A DNA stretch of 37,301 nt from JAZKFR01 sp040386295. GTDB taxonomy: Bacteria > Pseudomonadota > Gammaproteobacteria > Burkholderiales > Rhodocyclaceae. The stretch spans positions 1 to 37,301 of the forward strand of contig JAZKFR010000058.1 of NCBI GenBank assembly GCA_040386295.1, written 5' to 3'. This document shows, piece after piece, positions 7,967-17,956 of the stretch. The notes beneath the pieces were generated by a model, which made no database searches, was not told the origin of the DNA, and was given only the letters and a program-made list of their open reading frames with translations. The translations under genes were made by a program, and so were the position numbers. Numbering within the stretch: the stretch's first letter is position 1; every line of letters begins with the position of its first letter.

Positions 7967-10900
7967 ATGAGAACTGAAGTGGCAAATAGTCCTGTGCGAT
8001 TGCAACGAGCACAAACATCGTTAACAGCGCTGAATCTAGTCATAAGAAGCACGCCAAGCTCTTCTGATAAATGTGTTCTTCTTATTAATTATATGAAGAG
8101 CAAAGTTTTTTCTAACGAAGGTGAGCATTTTCTCGATAGTTTTCAGGCGCTAAGTAATTTAAATGATATAGATATTACACATTTCCAAAATGGCGATCAT
8201 CCTACTGAGAGTAGATTGCTGAAAATAAAAGAGCTAATCAATTGTTTTTTGGACGATAAGTGCAGAGATCAAGAGTTTTGTGATTTAACTAATTATATAA
8301 AATCAATTGATAAGCAAGATTTTATTAGGGATTGCGATTTTTTCGCTCGAAGATACGCTTGGTATAGAGGAGTTTATTTCCCTGCTCAGTATTTGAAGCA
8401 AAACCGAGAAGAATTGTTGAGATTTCTTCACTCCGATCATGGCGTCAATGTGCCTCACGGAACAGAATGGGTCTTGCTCGAAAAAACGGATCATTTTATG
8501 GGGGAGTGGTTGTGCCAGAGCGCCATGGCTAATGATTTGGATATCTTGGCGCTATTGTTGGAGCAGAAGAATTGCAATCCTGATTTCATCTCTCCAGAAA
8601 CTCATAACGCCGTATCTCTCGCAGTATTTTTCGGACATCTTGACGCGCTTCAACTACTTGCTCATCACGGCGCTAACTTAGGGGCAGTGCCAGAGCATGG
8701 CGAGAAAAACAGTCTTCTGCACCTGGCGCTCCAGAGGGGGCATGATTCCATCGCTAAATATTTAATAGAAAGAAAAGCAGTAGGGCTGTGGGCAAAGAAT
8801 GCTGATGGTAAAACACCAGCGCATCTTGCCATTGTAGAAGGACAGTGGCGGCTCTTAGATTTGATACTCAAGTGCGATGAAGGTGTCGAACCAGAACAGC
8901 TGAAGCAGCTTGCATTGATTGCCATATCGCATGCTGATTTTGCATCAATTTGTGTTTTGCAAAAAAAATCCCCAGAGCTTTTTAGTCGCGAAATTCTTGG
9001 GGAGGAATTATTGTCGAATTTTTGTTCTAATCAAGGGATTGATAGAATAATCGATGAGTTAGTTATTTCTGCGTTTTCGCTTTACCCTTATAGCGAACTT
9101 TCTATGGACATGTGTCAAGATTTAGATTGTAAAGAAACGAGTTCTTCCATTTTAAGCATAATTTTCAAATTATTTGGTGTTGAGCAGACTCTAGAAGATT
9201 ATTTAAATAGGTATTCAGGCGCTAATCTGCTTATTGATAAGAGGAAAAAAGAGAGGGAAAATTTAATTGTAAAGTTAAATTATGTTCTCTCAAGAAAGGA
9301 AGAAAAATTAGTTCTGACGAAAGATCAAGAAGATTTTTATGAAGAAGTGACAAAAATTTTCTCGGATCCTGGAGCAGATCACACTACTTTTGATCAACTT
9401 ATTTTCTCTGCAGCATATGAAGGCTATTGGGCGGTGATTGCTTTCTTAGCGCGTCATGGCGCGAATCTGCGTGCATCCGACCCAAATGGGTGGACGGCGG
9501 CGACTATTTCGGCGCTTGCTGGGCAGGTTGCTAGTCTCACAACGCTGGCTGAGTTAGGGCTTAATTTAGAGGAAGAGTTTCTGTGCTTTGAGCGGCAGAA
9601 TCTTGTCGTTGAGAAGGATTTGCCTTGCGCTCCAAACGATACGCTTTATGCTCAATCTCGCCACGCTGTCATAAGTAGCTTCCGGCGCGCTGGTGTGGAT
9701 ACTGAGACGCTAGTGGCTCAGCTTAAAAAAGAATTTGCCGAAGCCGAAGCACAAGCCGACCTGGTCAAAATAAGAGCTCTATTTACTCAGAATTTTCCCT
9801 ACTTAGAGCTCACCCTAAAAGAAAAGACCCAAGGCAAAGGCAACAAAGCCAAGACCGTCTATGCCCTAGTCCCTAGCGTCATTCTGCAGCTGGACAACCC
9901 AGGGCAAACGATTACCCTAAGCGACCCACAAGCCCGTCCTGGCGAAGCGGCACAACGCACCCTACGCCTTAGCACACTCGACGACGCACTGAACGCCGAA
10001 CGCCCGACGCCGGAACAAACCCAGCCCAAAACCGCACTCACCACCCTAATCAAAGCCATGCAAACGGCGGCGCAAGAATCGACGGAAGCAACGCTAGACC
10101 TCAATAAAGCCAATCCCGCCACACAAAAAGCCATTGCCGACGCCACCAAAACCCTGCACGAAAAAATGAGCGCCCTCTCGCTCGAAAGAACCGCCCTCCC
10201 CAGCGAAACAAAACGTCTGCAAGACGCTGCCGGCGGCTGGCAAAGACGCCTCAGCAAGCTCGACCCAACACTCATCGAGACCGTCGCGCAACTCTACCAA
10301 GCACTAGAAACAGCCGAACAAGCAAGCACACTACAAGCCACCGCTGCCGGCGCCTTCATCGCACCGCAAAGCCCCGCCACCAAGGGCAAGAAAAAAGACC
10401 AAAGGACAATCCCAGAGCAAGCCCAAGACATTACCAAAGAGGCGCGCAACAAACTCAAAGCACTTAACAAAAACGGCGTCCTCGCCAGAACAGCGTCCAA
10501 CATCTCAGCGCTCATAACAGACATAGAGGAACTAAGCCGACTCATCTCAGATCTCACAAACCTTCAGCCAGAAGCCGGTTCGGCCGCAATGGAATACCTC
10601 CAAACCCTAAAAAACATAGAAACCGACACAATTCCACCACGATTGGCCGCGCTTGAAGCGCTAAGCACTGAATTAGACGCGCTACTGATAGCACCAGCAC
10701 CAAGCCTACCCATCCTGCTCCACAGCCTGCTCGAAGCCGAACCGGCACGCCCTCAGCCCGCTGCAGACAACCCCGACGGCGCAAACGAACCCAGGCCGCT
10801 GACAGACATACAAAGACTTTGCGCACGCCTCAACGAACAACACGAAATCATTCCTTTCGACCTCGTAGAATTCCTCGAGCAAACCGCCGCTTCAGGCAAA

Positions 10901-11650
10901 AGCACCGTCGTCACCGCCAAAACACTGAGCACAGTCGCCCTCAAAGGCCCCGAACTCAAAACCACCCTGGAAGAACGGTTCGCAGCCATGTTCAGTTGGC
11001 TAAGCAGCAACCCCGAAGAAGACGGGGTCGGCTACGCCGTAGACGATCTGTCCGAAGCGCAAGTCCAACAACTCATCAAAAAGCACCTAGCCCTGTGGCT
11101 GCCCGTGATGCAACAACACTCAAATCGTTTTCCAAAGCTCAATTCATCGCGACTCGCCAAGCTAAATCAAGAAGAAGCCAAAGCAATCAGAGCCAAGGCC
11201 AAACTCCCGATAGAAATCAGCGTCTACAGAGCTAAGGCGCACAACGACAGGGGAGATTGGTTCGCAAAAGGCGGTCGTACCCCAAGTCCCCCGAGCGAAC
11301 AATTACAAGAGGAAGTCAAAGAAAACTGGGCGAGACTCAATGCAGAGCTAGAAGCGCAGGGGCTTCCCCTGCTCGATTTTAGAAACTCGGCGCTAGAAGA
11401 CGAGTTGCTTCCCGCGTATGCAAAGCTGCTCGCCGAGCGAAAGAATGACCGTACCAACGGTTCACACGGTGCCAAAAAAGAGCCTGCGCTCTTCCCGTGG
11501 ACGCTGGTTGCCCTCGACAAGTCACAGCTCATCGACGCTTATCTAACGTATACCGTCCTCCTTAAGTTAATGCGTCCAGACGCTGACATCGCGCACGAAG
11601 AGGAGCGCGTGCGGGCGCCTGCTGTGCAGAAAAAGAAGGGGAAGAAGTAG
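7967..11650 (+). CDS. Ankyrin-repeat and coiled-coil protein, 1227 residues
   Basis: A very large protein not recognised as a named family. Residues 1-187 are helical without a known domain. Residues 188-310 hold about four ankyrin repeats (for example HLDALQLLAHHGANLG and TPAHLAIVEGQWRLLDLIL), with a further pair around 480-545 (VIAFLARHGANLRASDPNGW). From about 587 the protein is rich in Ala, Gln, Lys and Thr, with long helical, coiled-coil-like segments (about 690-900). It ends in a basic tail, VQKKKGKK. There is no signal peptide or membrane helix. The coding DNA changes sharply near 9725: AT- and T-rich before, C/A-rich and T-poor after. Ankyrin repeats bind proteins; a role in host interaction or as an effector is inference, and no secretion genes are in the window. 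The gene stands alone between ppa (divergent) and icmF. Confidence 0.85.
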   Translation: MRTEVANSPVRLQRAQTSLTALNLVIRSTPSSSDKCVLLINYMKSKVFSNEGEHFLDSFQALSNLNDIDITHFQNGDHPTESRLLKIKELINCFLDDKCRDQEFCDLTNYIKSIDKQDFIRDCDFFARRYAWYRGVYFPAQYLKQNREELLRFLHSDHGVNVPHGTEWVLLEKTDHFMGEWLCQSAMANDLDILALLLEQKNCNPDFISPETHNAVSLAVFFGHLDALQLLAHHGANLGAVPEHGEKNSLLHLALQRGHDSIAKYLIERKAVGLWAKNADGKTPAHLAIVEGQWRLLDLILKCDEGVEPEQLKQLALIAISHADFASICVLQKKSPELFSREILGEELLSNFCSNQGIDRIIDELVISAFSLYPYSELSMDMCQDLDCKETSSSILSIIFKLFGVEQTLEDYLNRYSGANLLIDKRKKERENLIVKLNYVLSRKEEKLVLTKDQEDFYEEVTKIFSDPGADHTTFDQLIFSAAYEGYWAVIAFLARHGANLRASDPNGWTAATISALAGQVASLTTLAELGLNLEEEFLCFERQNLVVEKDLPCAPNDTLYAQSRHAVISSFRRAGVDTETLVAQLKKEFAEAEAQADLVKIRALFTQNFPYLELTLKEKTQGKGNKAKTVYALVPSVILQLDNPGQTITLSDPQARPGEAAQRTLRLSTLDDALNAERPTPEQTQPKTALTTLIKAMQTAAQESTEATLDLNKANPATQKAIADATKTLHEKMSALSLERTALPSETKRLQDAAGGWQRRLSKLDPTLIETVAQLYQALETAEQASTLQATAAGAFIAPQSPATKGKKKDQRTIPEQAQDITKEARNKLKALNKNGVLARTASNISALITDIEELSRLISDLTNLQPEAGSAAMEYLQTLKNIETDTIPPRLAALEALSTELDALLIAPAPSLPILLHSLLEAEPARPQPAADNPDGANEPRPLTDIQRLCARLNEQHEIIPFDLVEFLEQTAASGKSTVVTAKTLSTVALKGPELKTTLEERFAAMFSWLSSNPEEDGVGYAVDDLSEAQVQQLIKKHLALWLPVMQQHSNRFPKLNSSRLAKLNQEEAKAIRAKAKLPIEISVYRAKAHNDRGDWFAKGGRTPSPPSEQLQEEVKENWARLNAELEAQGLPLLDFRNSALEDELLPAYAKLLAERKNDRTNGSHGAKKEPALFPWTLVALDKSQLIDAYLTYTVLLKLMRPDADIAHEEERVRAPAVQKKKGKK

Positions 11651-12019
11651 AGACAAATATGGGGGGAATCAGTCTGACCCGATTGATTCACTTATTTCGT
11701 TCTGACTGAGAGTTGGAATGCGTTAATGCGGCGTGGCGCTTTTTGGGCATGATCAACTTGCTGATCATGAAGCCGCTGAGGGCGGCATGGCAGAGCGCGT
11801 CGTCCTGAATTTAGCTCGCAGTTTTATTTTCTAGATGCACTTAAAATCAGCATGTTACTATTCTGTTTGGTGTTGTTGGTGCTGCGCGATGCCTGCTTTG
11901 GTGTTGCCCAAAAATGAGCAGCCAAGGTGTTTGATAGGCGTTCTAATCAGCCTGCTCGTCGGCAGCACTGGCTTTTATACAATAAAAAAACAAGCCCAGA
12001 TATTGGCGGAGAACCCAAG
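11651..12019. other. Intergenic region before icmF, with a palindromic hairpin
   Basis: No gene is supported. CATGATCA (11748-11755) and TGATCATG (11762-11769) form a perfect 8-bp inverted repeat with a 6-base loop, an operator-like or weak hairpin element without a T tract. TACAAT at 11978-11983 is a possible -10 of icmF without a good -35. A 62-codon frame (11835-12023) overlaps the icmF ATG but has no recognisable content. I see no cobalamin riboswitch, which might have been expected before a B12-dependent enzyme. Confidence 0.45.
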
Positions 12020-15000
12020 ATGACAGAGCAAGAAAATAAAATAAATCATGCAGTTACGCATAAACAACTGCCGTACAAACCGAAAAATAAGCTTCGCTTT
12101 ATCACCGCCGCCGCGCTGTTTGATGGGCACGATGCGTCGATCAATATCATGCGGCGTATTTTGCAAGCCAGCGGCGCGGAAGTTATCCACCTTGGGCACA
12201 ACCGTTCCGTGCAAGAAATTGTTAACGCTGCGCTTCAGGAAGATGTGCAGGCAATTGCGATTACTTCGTACCAAGGTGGGCACGTCGAGTTTTTTAAGTA
12301 CATGATTGACCTGCTTAAAGCGGGTGGGGGTGAAGAAATAAAGGTGTTTGGCGGTGGGGGTGGCGTCATTGTGCCGAGCGAAATTAAAGCTTTGCACGAC
12401 TATGGCGTAACCCGAATTTATTCGCCTGAAGATGGGCAAAGCCTTGGTTTGCAAGGCATGATTAACGATCTTTTGGCACGCGCTGACGTTGATTTAAAAC
12501 AAGACGAAGTCGCGGTTAATACACAGAGTACGCAGGAAGAGAAGGTGATGCAGGCGTTGAGCGGAGGGCAGCACCGTGCGCTGGCGCAGATCATCACCAG
12601 GCTGGAAAATGGCAGCTATCCAGCGGCTCTGCGTGAAAGAATCGTTGCTGCCGCAAGCGAACTACACGTTCCTACCCTGGGCATTACGGGTACGGGGGGA
12701 GCCGGTAAATCATCGCTGACCGATGAGTTGATTCGTCGCTTTCGGCTTGATCAAGACGATGCGCTGAAGCTCGCGATTATCTCAATCGACCCTTCGCGCA
12801 AACGCACGGGCGGCGCACTACTGGGTGATCGTATCCGCATGAATGCGATCGAACATCCAAACATTTATATGCGCTCGCTGGCAACCCGCGAGACCGGCTC
12901 AGAACTCTCAGCTGCTTTGCCCGAAGTCATCGCTGCTTGCAAACTCGCGGGCTTTGACTGCGTTATCGTTGAAACTTCTGGCATCGGTCAAGGCAACGCA
13001 GCGATTGTGCCGCTGGTAGATAGCTCGCTTTATGTGATGACACCTGAATTCGGTGCGCCATCTCAGCTAGAAAAAATCGATATGCTCGACTTTGCCGATT
13101 TTATCGCCATCAATAAGTTTGACCGTAAGGGCGCCGAAGACGCGCTGCGCGATGTGCGTAAACAGTATCAACGTAATCGCGAAGCCTTCACGCAGAGCCC
13201 GGAAGAAATGCCGGTCTTTGGCACCATCGCATCGCGCTTTAACGACGATGGTGTGACTGCGCTTTACCAAGCGATACGACCCAAGCTTGAAGCACAAGGA
13301 CTGAATCGCCGCTTGGCGCTTAAAGCGGGCAGGCTAGCGCCGCAACTTGGCGTGCGTCAATCGTCAAAGCAACGCGCGATTGTTCCCGCCCAACGCGTTC
13401 GTTATTTGGCCGAAATCGCCGAAGCCGTGCGCCATTACCATGCCCGAGGTGAGCAGCAAGCGCGTTGTGCGCACGAGCGTCAGGCGCTGAAAACCGCCGC
13501 CAGCTTGTTTACCAGCCAAGGTAAAAGCAACAGCGATTTTGCTGAATTGATCGAATGGAAAAACAACGAGCTCACTTCTGAGAACCAAAAGTTGCTTGCT
13601 GAATGGCCGCATACTGTCGCGCTCTACGCAGCAGACGAGCACGTCAGCAGCGTGCGTGGGCAAGAGGTGCGCAACCGTTTGATCAGCACCTCGCTCTCCG
13701 GTTCGCGTATTCGTAAAGTTGCATTGCCGCGTTTTAACGACGAAGGCGAAATTCTGCGTTTTTTGCTCAGAGAGAACCTGCCCGGTGCGTTTCCTTTTAC
13801 GGCGGGCGTTTTTCCATTCAAGCGTGAGAACGAAGATCCAACGCGGATGTTTGCCGGAGAAGGCGACGCATTCCGTACCAATCTGCGTTTTAAACGTGTC
13901 TCAGAAGGGATGCCGGCGAAACGCTTATCGACGGCTTTTGACTCGGTCACTTTGTATGGCTGCGATCCAGACGAACGTCCCGACATTTACGGAAAAATCG
14001 GCAATTCCGGCGTGTCAATCGCGACGCTGGACGATATGCAGGAACTCTATAAAGGCTTTGATCTGTGCTCGCCCAGCACCTCTGTGTCGATGACCATCAA
14101 TGGTCCGGCGCCGATGATTTTAGCGATGTTTTTTAACACGGCGATTGAGCAACAGCTGGCACAGTTTCGGCAAAAAGAAGCGCGCGAACCGAATGAAGAA
14201 GAAGCGCTAGAGATACGGCAGTGGGCTTTGGCGAATGTGCGTGGCACCGTGCAAGCCGATATTCTGAAAGAGGATCAAGGACAAAATACCTGCATTTTCT
14301 CAACCGAATTTGCACTCAAAATGATGGGCGACATCCAAGAGTTTTTTGTGCAGAACGCGGTGCGTAACTTTTACTCTGTCTCGATCTCTGGCTATCACAT
14401 CGCTGAGGCAGGTGCTAACCCGATCTCACAGCTGGCATTTACCCTGGCAAACGGCTTCACGTACGTTGAAGCTTATCTGGCGCGGGGCATGAAGATTGAC
14501 GATTTTGCGCCGAATCTCTCTTTCTTCTTCTCCAACGGCATGGATCCTGAGTACAGCGTTATCGGACGGGTCGCCCGACGTATTTGGGCGGTTGCCATGA
14601 AGAACAAATACGGCGCGCAAGAGCGTAGTCAGAAGCTCAAATACCATGTGCAAACCTCTGGCCGTTCTTTGCACGCGCAGGAAATGGCATTCAACGACAT
14701 TCGCACCACCTTGCAAGCGCTGATCGCGATTTATGACAATTGCAACTCCTTGCATACCAATGCCTATGATGAAGCGATTACGACACCTACCGACGAATCG
14801 GTGCGTCGTGCGATGGCGATTCAGCTGGTGATCAACCGCGAGTGGGGCTTGGCAAAGAATGAGAATCCAAACCAAGGCTCATTCATCATCGAAGAGTTGA
14901 CCGACCTCGTTGAGGAAGCCGTGCTCAAAGAATTTGAAGCGATTGCGGCACGTGGCGGCGTACTCGGCGCGATGGAAACCGGTTATCAACGCGGCAAGAT

Positions 15001-15337
15001 ACAAGAAGAATCGCTCTACTACGAACAGAAAAAACACGATGGTTCGTACCCGATTATTGGCGTTAATACCTTCCGTAATCCGCAGTCCAGCACGCAAAGC
15101 GAAATCGAATTGGCGCGCTCAACCGATCAAGAAAAGGTCTCGCAGATTCAGCGTTTACGGCAGTTTCAGGAGCGGCACGCAGCGGCCTCTAGTGCCTTGA
15201 TAGAACGACTACGGCAAACCGTGATCGCCGATGGTAATGTCTTCGCTGTCTTGGTTGAGGCAGTGCGGGTTTGTTCGCTTGGACAAATTACACAAGCGCT
15301 GTACGAAGTGGGCGGGCAATATCGACGCAGTATGTAG
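12020..15337 (+). CDS. icmF: Fused isobutyryl-CoA mutase (IcmF)
   Basis: A 1105-residue protein close to the length of characterised IcmF. It interconverts isobutyryl-CoA and butyryl-CoA using adenosylcobalamin. Order: B12-binding domain (about 20-160, with FDGHDASINIMRRIL and the lower-ligand His in that motif), a MeaI-like G-protein chaperone (P-loop GTGGAGKSS near residue 224, then IDPSRKRTGGALLGDRIRMN and NKFDRKGAED), then the acyl-CoA mutase TIM barrel (TLYGCDPDERPDIYGKIGN, TSVSMTINGPAP, YHVQTSGRSLH, NSLHTNAYDEA). The fused G-protein serves cofactor loading and protection. ATG 12020 is chosen because GGAG lies 8 bases upstream and the family starts here; the frame extends 31 codons further without similarity. 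Activity on related acyl-CoAs such as pivalyl-CoA cannot be judged by eye. Confidence 0.94.
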   Translation: MTEQENKINHAVTHKQLPYKPKNKLRFITAAALFDGHDASINIMRRILQASGAEVIHLGHNRSVQEIVNAALQEDVQAIAITSYQGGHVEFFKYMIDLLKAGGGEEIKVFGGGGGVIVPSEIKALHDYGVTRIYSPEDGQSLGLQGMINDLLARADVDLKQDEVAVNTQSTQEEKVMQALSGGQHRALAQIITRLENGSYPAALRERIVAAASELHVPTLGITGTGGAGKSSLTDELIRRFRLDQDDALKLAIISIDPSRKRTGGALLGDRIRMNAIEHPNIYMRSLATRETGSELSAALPEVIAACKLAGFDCVIVETSGIGQGNAAIVPLVDSSLYVMTPEFGAPSQLEKIDMLDFADFIAINKFDRKGAEDALRDVRKQYQRNREAFTQSPEEMPVFGTIASRFNDDGVTALYQAIRPKLEAQGLNRRLALKAGRLAPQLGVRQSSKQRAIVPAQRVRYLAEIAEAVRHYHARGEQQARCAHERQALKTAASLFTSQGKSNSDFAELIEWKNNELTSENQKLLAEWPHTVALYAADEHVSSVRGQEVRNRLISTSLSGSRIRKVALPRFNDEGEILRFLLRENLPGAFPFTAGVFPFKRENEDPTRMFAGEGDAFRTNLRFKRVSEGMPAKRLSTAFDSVTLYGCDPDERPDIYGKIGNSGVSIATLDDMQELYKGFDLCSPSTSVSMTINGPAPMILAMFFNTAIEQQLAQFRQKEAREPNEEEALEIRQWALANVRGTVQADILKEDQGQNTCIFSTEFALKMMGDIQEFFVQNAVRNFYSVSISGYHIAEAGANPISQLAFTLANGFTYVEAYLARGMKIDDFAPNLSFFFSNGMDPEYSVIGRVARRIWAVAMKNKYGAQERSQKLKYHVQTSGRSLHAQEMAFNDIRTTLQALIAIYDNCNSLHTNAYDEAITTPTDESVRRAMAIQLVINREWGLAKNENPNQGSFIIEELTDLVEEAVLKEFEAIAARGGVLGAMETGYQRGKIQEESLYYEQKKHDGSYPIIGVNTFRNPQSSTQSEIELARSTDQEKVSQIQRLRQFQERHAAASSALIERLRQTVIADGNVFAVLVEAVRVCSLGQITQALYEVGGQYRRSM

Positions 15338-15433
15338 TGCGGCCACCGCTGTTCAGTTAGCCAGAGCGCGTATGACAAGGATAGTTTGTGACGCGTTTCT
15401 GGCCGCTGCCTGAGAAAGCAACGGCAACAATCA

Positions 15434-17935
15434 TTAAGAGCTGGTGATGGTGAGCAGCGCCGCAAATTCTTCAGCGGGAACCGGGCGACTAAAGTAATAA
15501 CCTTGAATTTCATCGCAACCAGCATCACGTAGAAAAGCCAGCTGTTCCGAGGTCTCAACGCCTTCGGCGACGACCGACAAGCGTAGACTTTTCGCCATGC
15601 TGATAATGGCGCGGGCGATGGCTGAATCATCCGAATCACCGGGCAGGCCGCGCACAAAGGATTGGTCGATTTTTAAGTTGTCGATTGGAAAACGCTTGAG
15701 ATAAGACAAGCTTGAGTAGCCCGTACCAAAGTCGTCGAGTGAGATCAAAATTCCGGCTTGCCCGAATTCATGCATCATCGCCACGACTGAATCCGTGTTG
15801 TGCATCAGCATGCTCTCGGTAATTTCCAGCTCTAGCGAATCGTTCGGGATGCCGTGCCGGGCAATGATGCCGAGAATGGTGCTCGGTAAAGAAGCGCTAA
15901 ATTGACGCGCAGACAAATTAACCGCAATCCGCACCGTATCCAAACCCTGATCTTTCCATTGGCGAATTTGACGACAAACGGCATCTAATACCCATTCGCC
16001 GACGGGAACAATCAGCCCTGTTTCTTCGGCGATTGCGATAAAGCGAGTCGGCGGAATCAGCCCCTGCTCAGGCTGGTTCCAGCGCAACAAAGCTTCGGCG
16101 CCCGTGATGCGGCCACTCGCTAATTCAAGCTGTGGTTGGTAGTGCAAATAGAACTCGCTGCGCTCAATAGCACGGCGCAAATTGCCTTCGAGCTTAAGCT
16201 GCTCCAAGGAGTGCGGATTCATGTCATGAGCATAGAAAACGTGCGTGCTATTGCCTAATTTTTTCGCCAAGAACATCGCAATATCGGCGTTTTTAAGCAG
16301 CGTCTCCGTATCGTTTCCGTCGTCGGGCAACAAGCTAATCCCAATACTGGCGGAAAGCAAAATCTCGTTTTGTTCTATATAAAAAGGCTCAGAAAGTACC
16401 GATAGTAATTTTTGCGCTACCTGCCCAGCGTGATCTCTATGTTTGATATCGAACAAGGCAATAGCAAATTCGTCGCCACCCAAACGGGCGACTAAATCTT
16501 CCTTGCGCAAAGAGGTCAATAGGCGCTGTCCAACGTCTTGCAGAATGGCGTCTGCTGAGTTATAGCCGAAGGAATCATTGATGTTTTTAAAGCGGTTGAG
16601 GTCAAGCAAGAGCACTGCGCTGTGGTGGCGATTGTTATGCATTTGCGCTAGAAACTGCTCTAAACGTGCGTAGAACAGCGCTCGATTCGGCAATCCCGTC
16701 AGCGGATCGTAATAAGCGAGACGGACGTTTTGGCGCTCGACCTCGTGTCGTTCGCTGATGTCCGAGAAGAAGAGAAAACAGTAGCCCAAACCCCCTTGCG
16801 CGTCTTCCATCGAGCTAATCGACACCCAGGCCGGGAAATTCAGCCCACTCTTGCGTTTGAACTGTAATTGGCCTGACCACTGACTGTCTATTTTGTTGCG
16901 ATGCCGCGCTTCCGAAATCATCAGATGCCGATCTTCGTGCGCCACCAACATATCCAAATTGCGCCCAAGTACCTCAAATTCTTCGTAGCCCATGATCGAA
17001 GAAAAGGCTTGGTTGGCCGAAATAATCTGTCCCGAGGCATCCATCACAATGATGGCTTCGCTGTTGATCTCAAATATCCTGGCATGCAAACGCAGCTTTT
17101 CTTCTGCCGCAATGCGTTCAGAGACATCAACGACATAACCGACAAAACCGCTAGGGTGACCTTGCTCATCTTGCAATACGCTGAACGAGATGCTGGCCCA
17201 AAAAAGTTCCCCGGATTTTTTACGTCTACGCACCGTCATTTCACGGCTGCCGTTCTCGAGAAAAAGATTAAACAGGGGGTCGTCTTTCTCAGTGTCGGCG
17301 TAAAGCGAGAGAATGTTTTTGCCAACAATTTCTGCCGCAGAGTAACCAAACAAGCGCTCTGCGCCGCGATTCCAGTCGGTGATATAACCATCTAAATCCA
17401 TCGCAATCACTGAGTCATGGATGCGATCAAGGGTCTCGGTTTTTAGACGCAGCTCCTGCTGATAAGCCGTCACTGACTCTTGCTGCTGTGTTTGGTTCAA
17501 GCGTGCGTAGAGTAGCTTGGAAAGTAAGGCTGTAAGCTCCGACAAACGTTCGACCAATTCAGGCGGATAGCCGCCTAGACGCCCGGCGATTCCTATTTGA
17601 CCAAGCCGAACGTTTGCCCACACGAGCTGTACAGCGACTGCCTCGGGACAATTCGGCTGCGCTTCGTGCGGCGAAGCGAAAACTGGGCAACCATTGGCAA
17701 GCTCTGCCGCAGAAAAAAGCGCTGTCCATTCAGCAGGTGCTGGACATGACTTGTTAGACACATTAAAAGATGCTCTAGGACTATTAAAAGCAGCGCATAG
17801 CAGTAGCTCGATCTGTGGTTCACGATTCGGTGCCGATAGATCAAAGATCAACTGGCATAGCCGATCAGCCAACTTAAAATCGGACAAGCCTGGAGCGGGA
17901 TCATAAGAGGGGGTTAATGCCAAATCTGATGCCAT
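15434..17935 (-). CDS. PAS-PAS-GGDEF-EAL cyclic-di-GMP signalling protein
   Basis: An 833-residue protein. The N-terminal 160 residues look like a degenerate GAF-type sensor; two PAS domains follow (about 165-275 and 285-395, the first followed by VGYVVDVSERI, the second ending in FFSDISERHEVER), then GGDEF (about 405-560) and EAL (about 575-830). The diguanylate cyclase motif ARLGGDEFAIAL is intact. The phosphodiesterase motifs EALLRW, NLSARQF, ESMLM, DDFGTGYSSL, KIDQSF and EGVET are all present, so either activity is possible. No membrane helix is seen, so it is probably cytoplasmic. ATG 17935 is chosen over an in-frame TTG at 17941. It follows the HDOD gene by 21 bases, so the two are probably co-transcribed. 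It converges on icmF. Confidence 0.92.
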   Translation of the reverse strand: MASDLALTPSYDPAPGLSDFKLADRLCQLIFDLSAPNREPQIELLLCAAFNSPRASFNVSNKSCPAPAEWTALFSAAELANGCPVFASPHEAQPNCPEAVAVQLVWANVRLGQIGIAGRLGGYPPELVERLSELTALLSKLLYARLNQTQQQESVTAYQQELRLKTETLDRIHDSVIAMDLDGYITDWNRGAERLFGYSAAEIVGKNILSLYADTEKDDPLFNLFLENGSREMTVRRRKKSGELFWASISFSVLQDEQGHPSGFVGYVVDVSERIAAEEKLRLHARIFEINSEAIIVMDASGQIISANQAFSSIMGYEEFEVLGRNLDMLVAHEDRHLMISEARHRNKIDSQWSGQLQFKRKSGLNFPAWVSISSMEDAQGGLGYCFLFFSDISERHEVERQNVRLAYYDPLTGLPNRALFYARLEQFLAQMHNNRHHSAVLLLDLNRFKNINDSFGYNSADAILQDVGQRLLTSLRKEDLVARLGGDEFAIALFDIKHRDHAGQVAQKLLSVLSEPFYIEQNEILLSASIGISLLPDDGNDTETLLKNADIAMFLAKKLGNSTHVFYAHDMNPHSLEQLKLEGNLRRAIERSEFYLHYQPQLELASGRITGAEALLRWNQPEQGLIPPTRFIAIAEETGLIVPVGEWVLDAVCRQIRQWKDQGLDTVRIAVNLSARQFSASLPSTILGIIARHGIPNDSLELEITESMLMHNTDSVVAMMHEFGQAGILISLDDFGTGYSSLSYLKRFPIDNLKIDQSFVRGLPGDSDDSAIARAIISMAKSLRLSVVAEGVETSEQLAFLRDAGCDEIQGYYFSRPVPAEEFAALLTITSS

Positions 17936-17956
17936 AAACAATTCTCAGGGATGTCG

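Noticed and set aside
11651..12019. Cobalamin riboswitch before icmF
   Set aside because: I looked for a B12-box-like element and a long structured leader and saw neither.
11835..12023. 62-codon frame whose TGA overlaps the icmF ATG
   Set aside because: Cys/Trp-rich start, no recognised content, and it covers the likely icmF promoter; overlap is probably chance.
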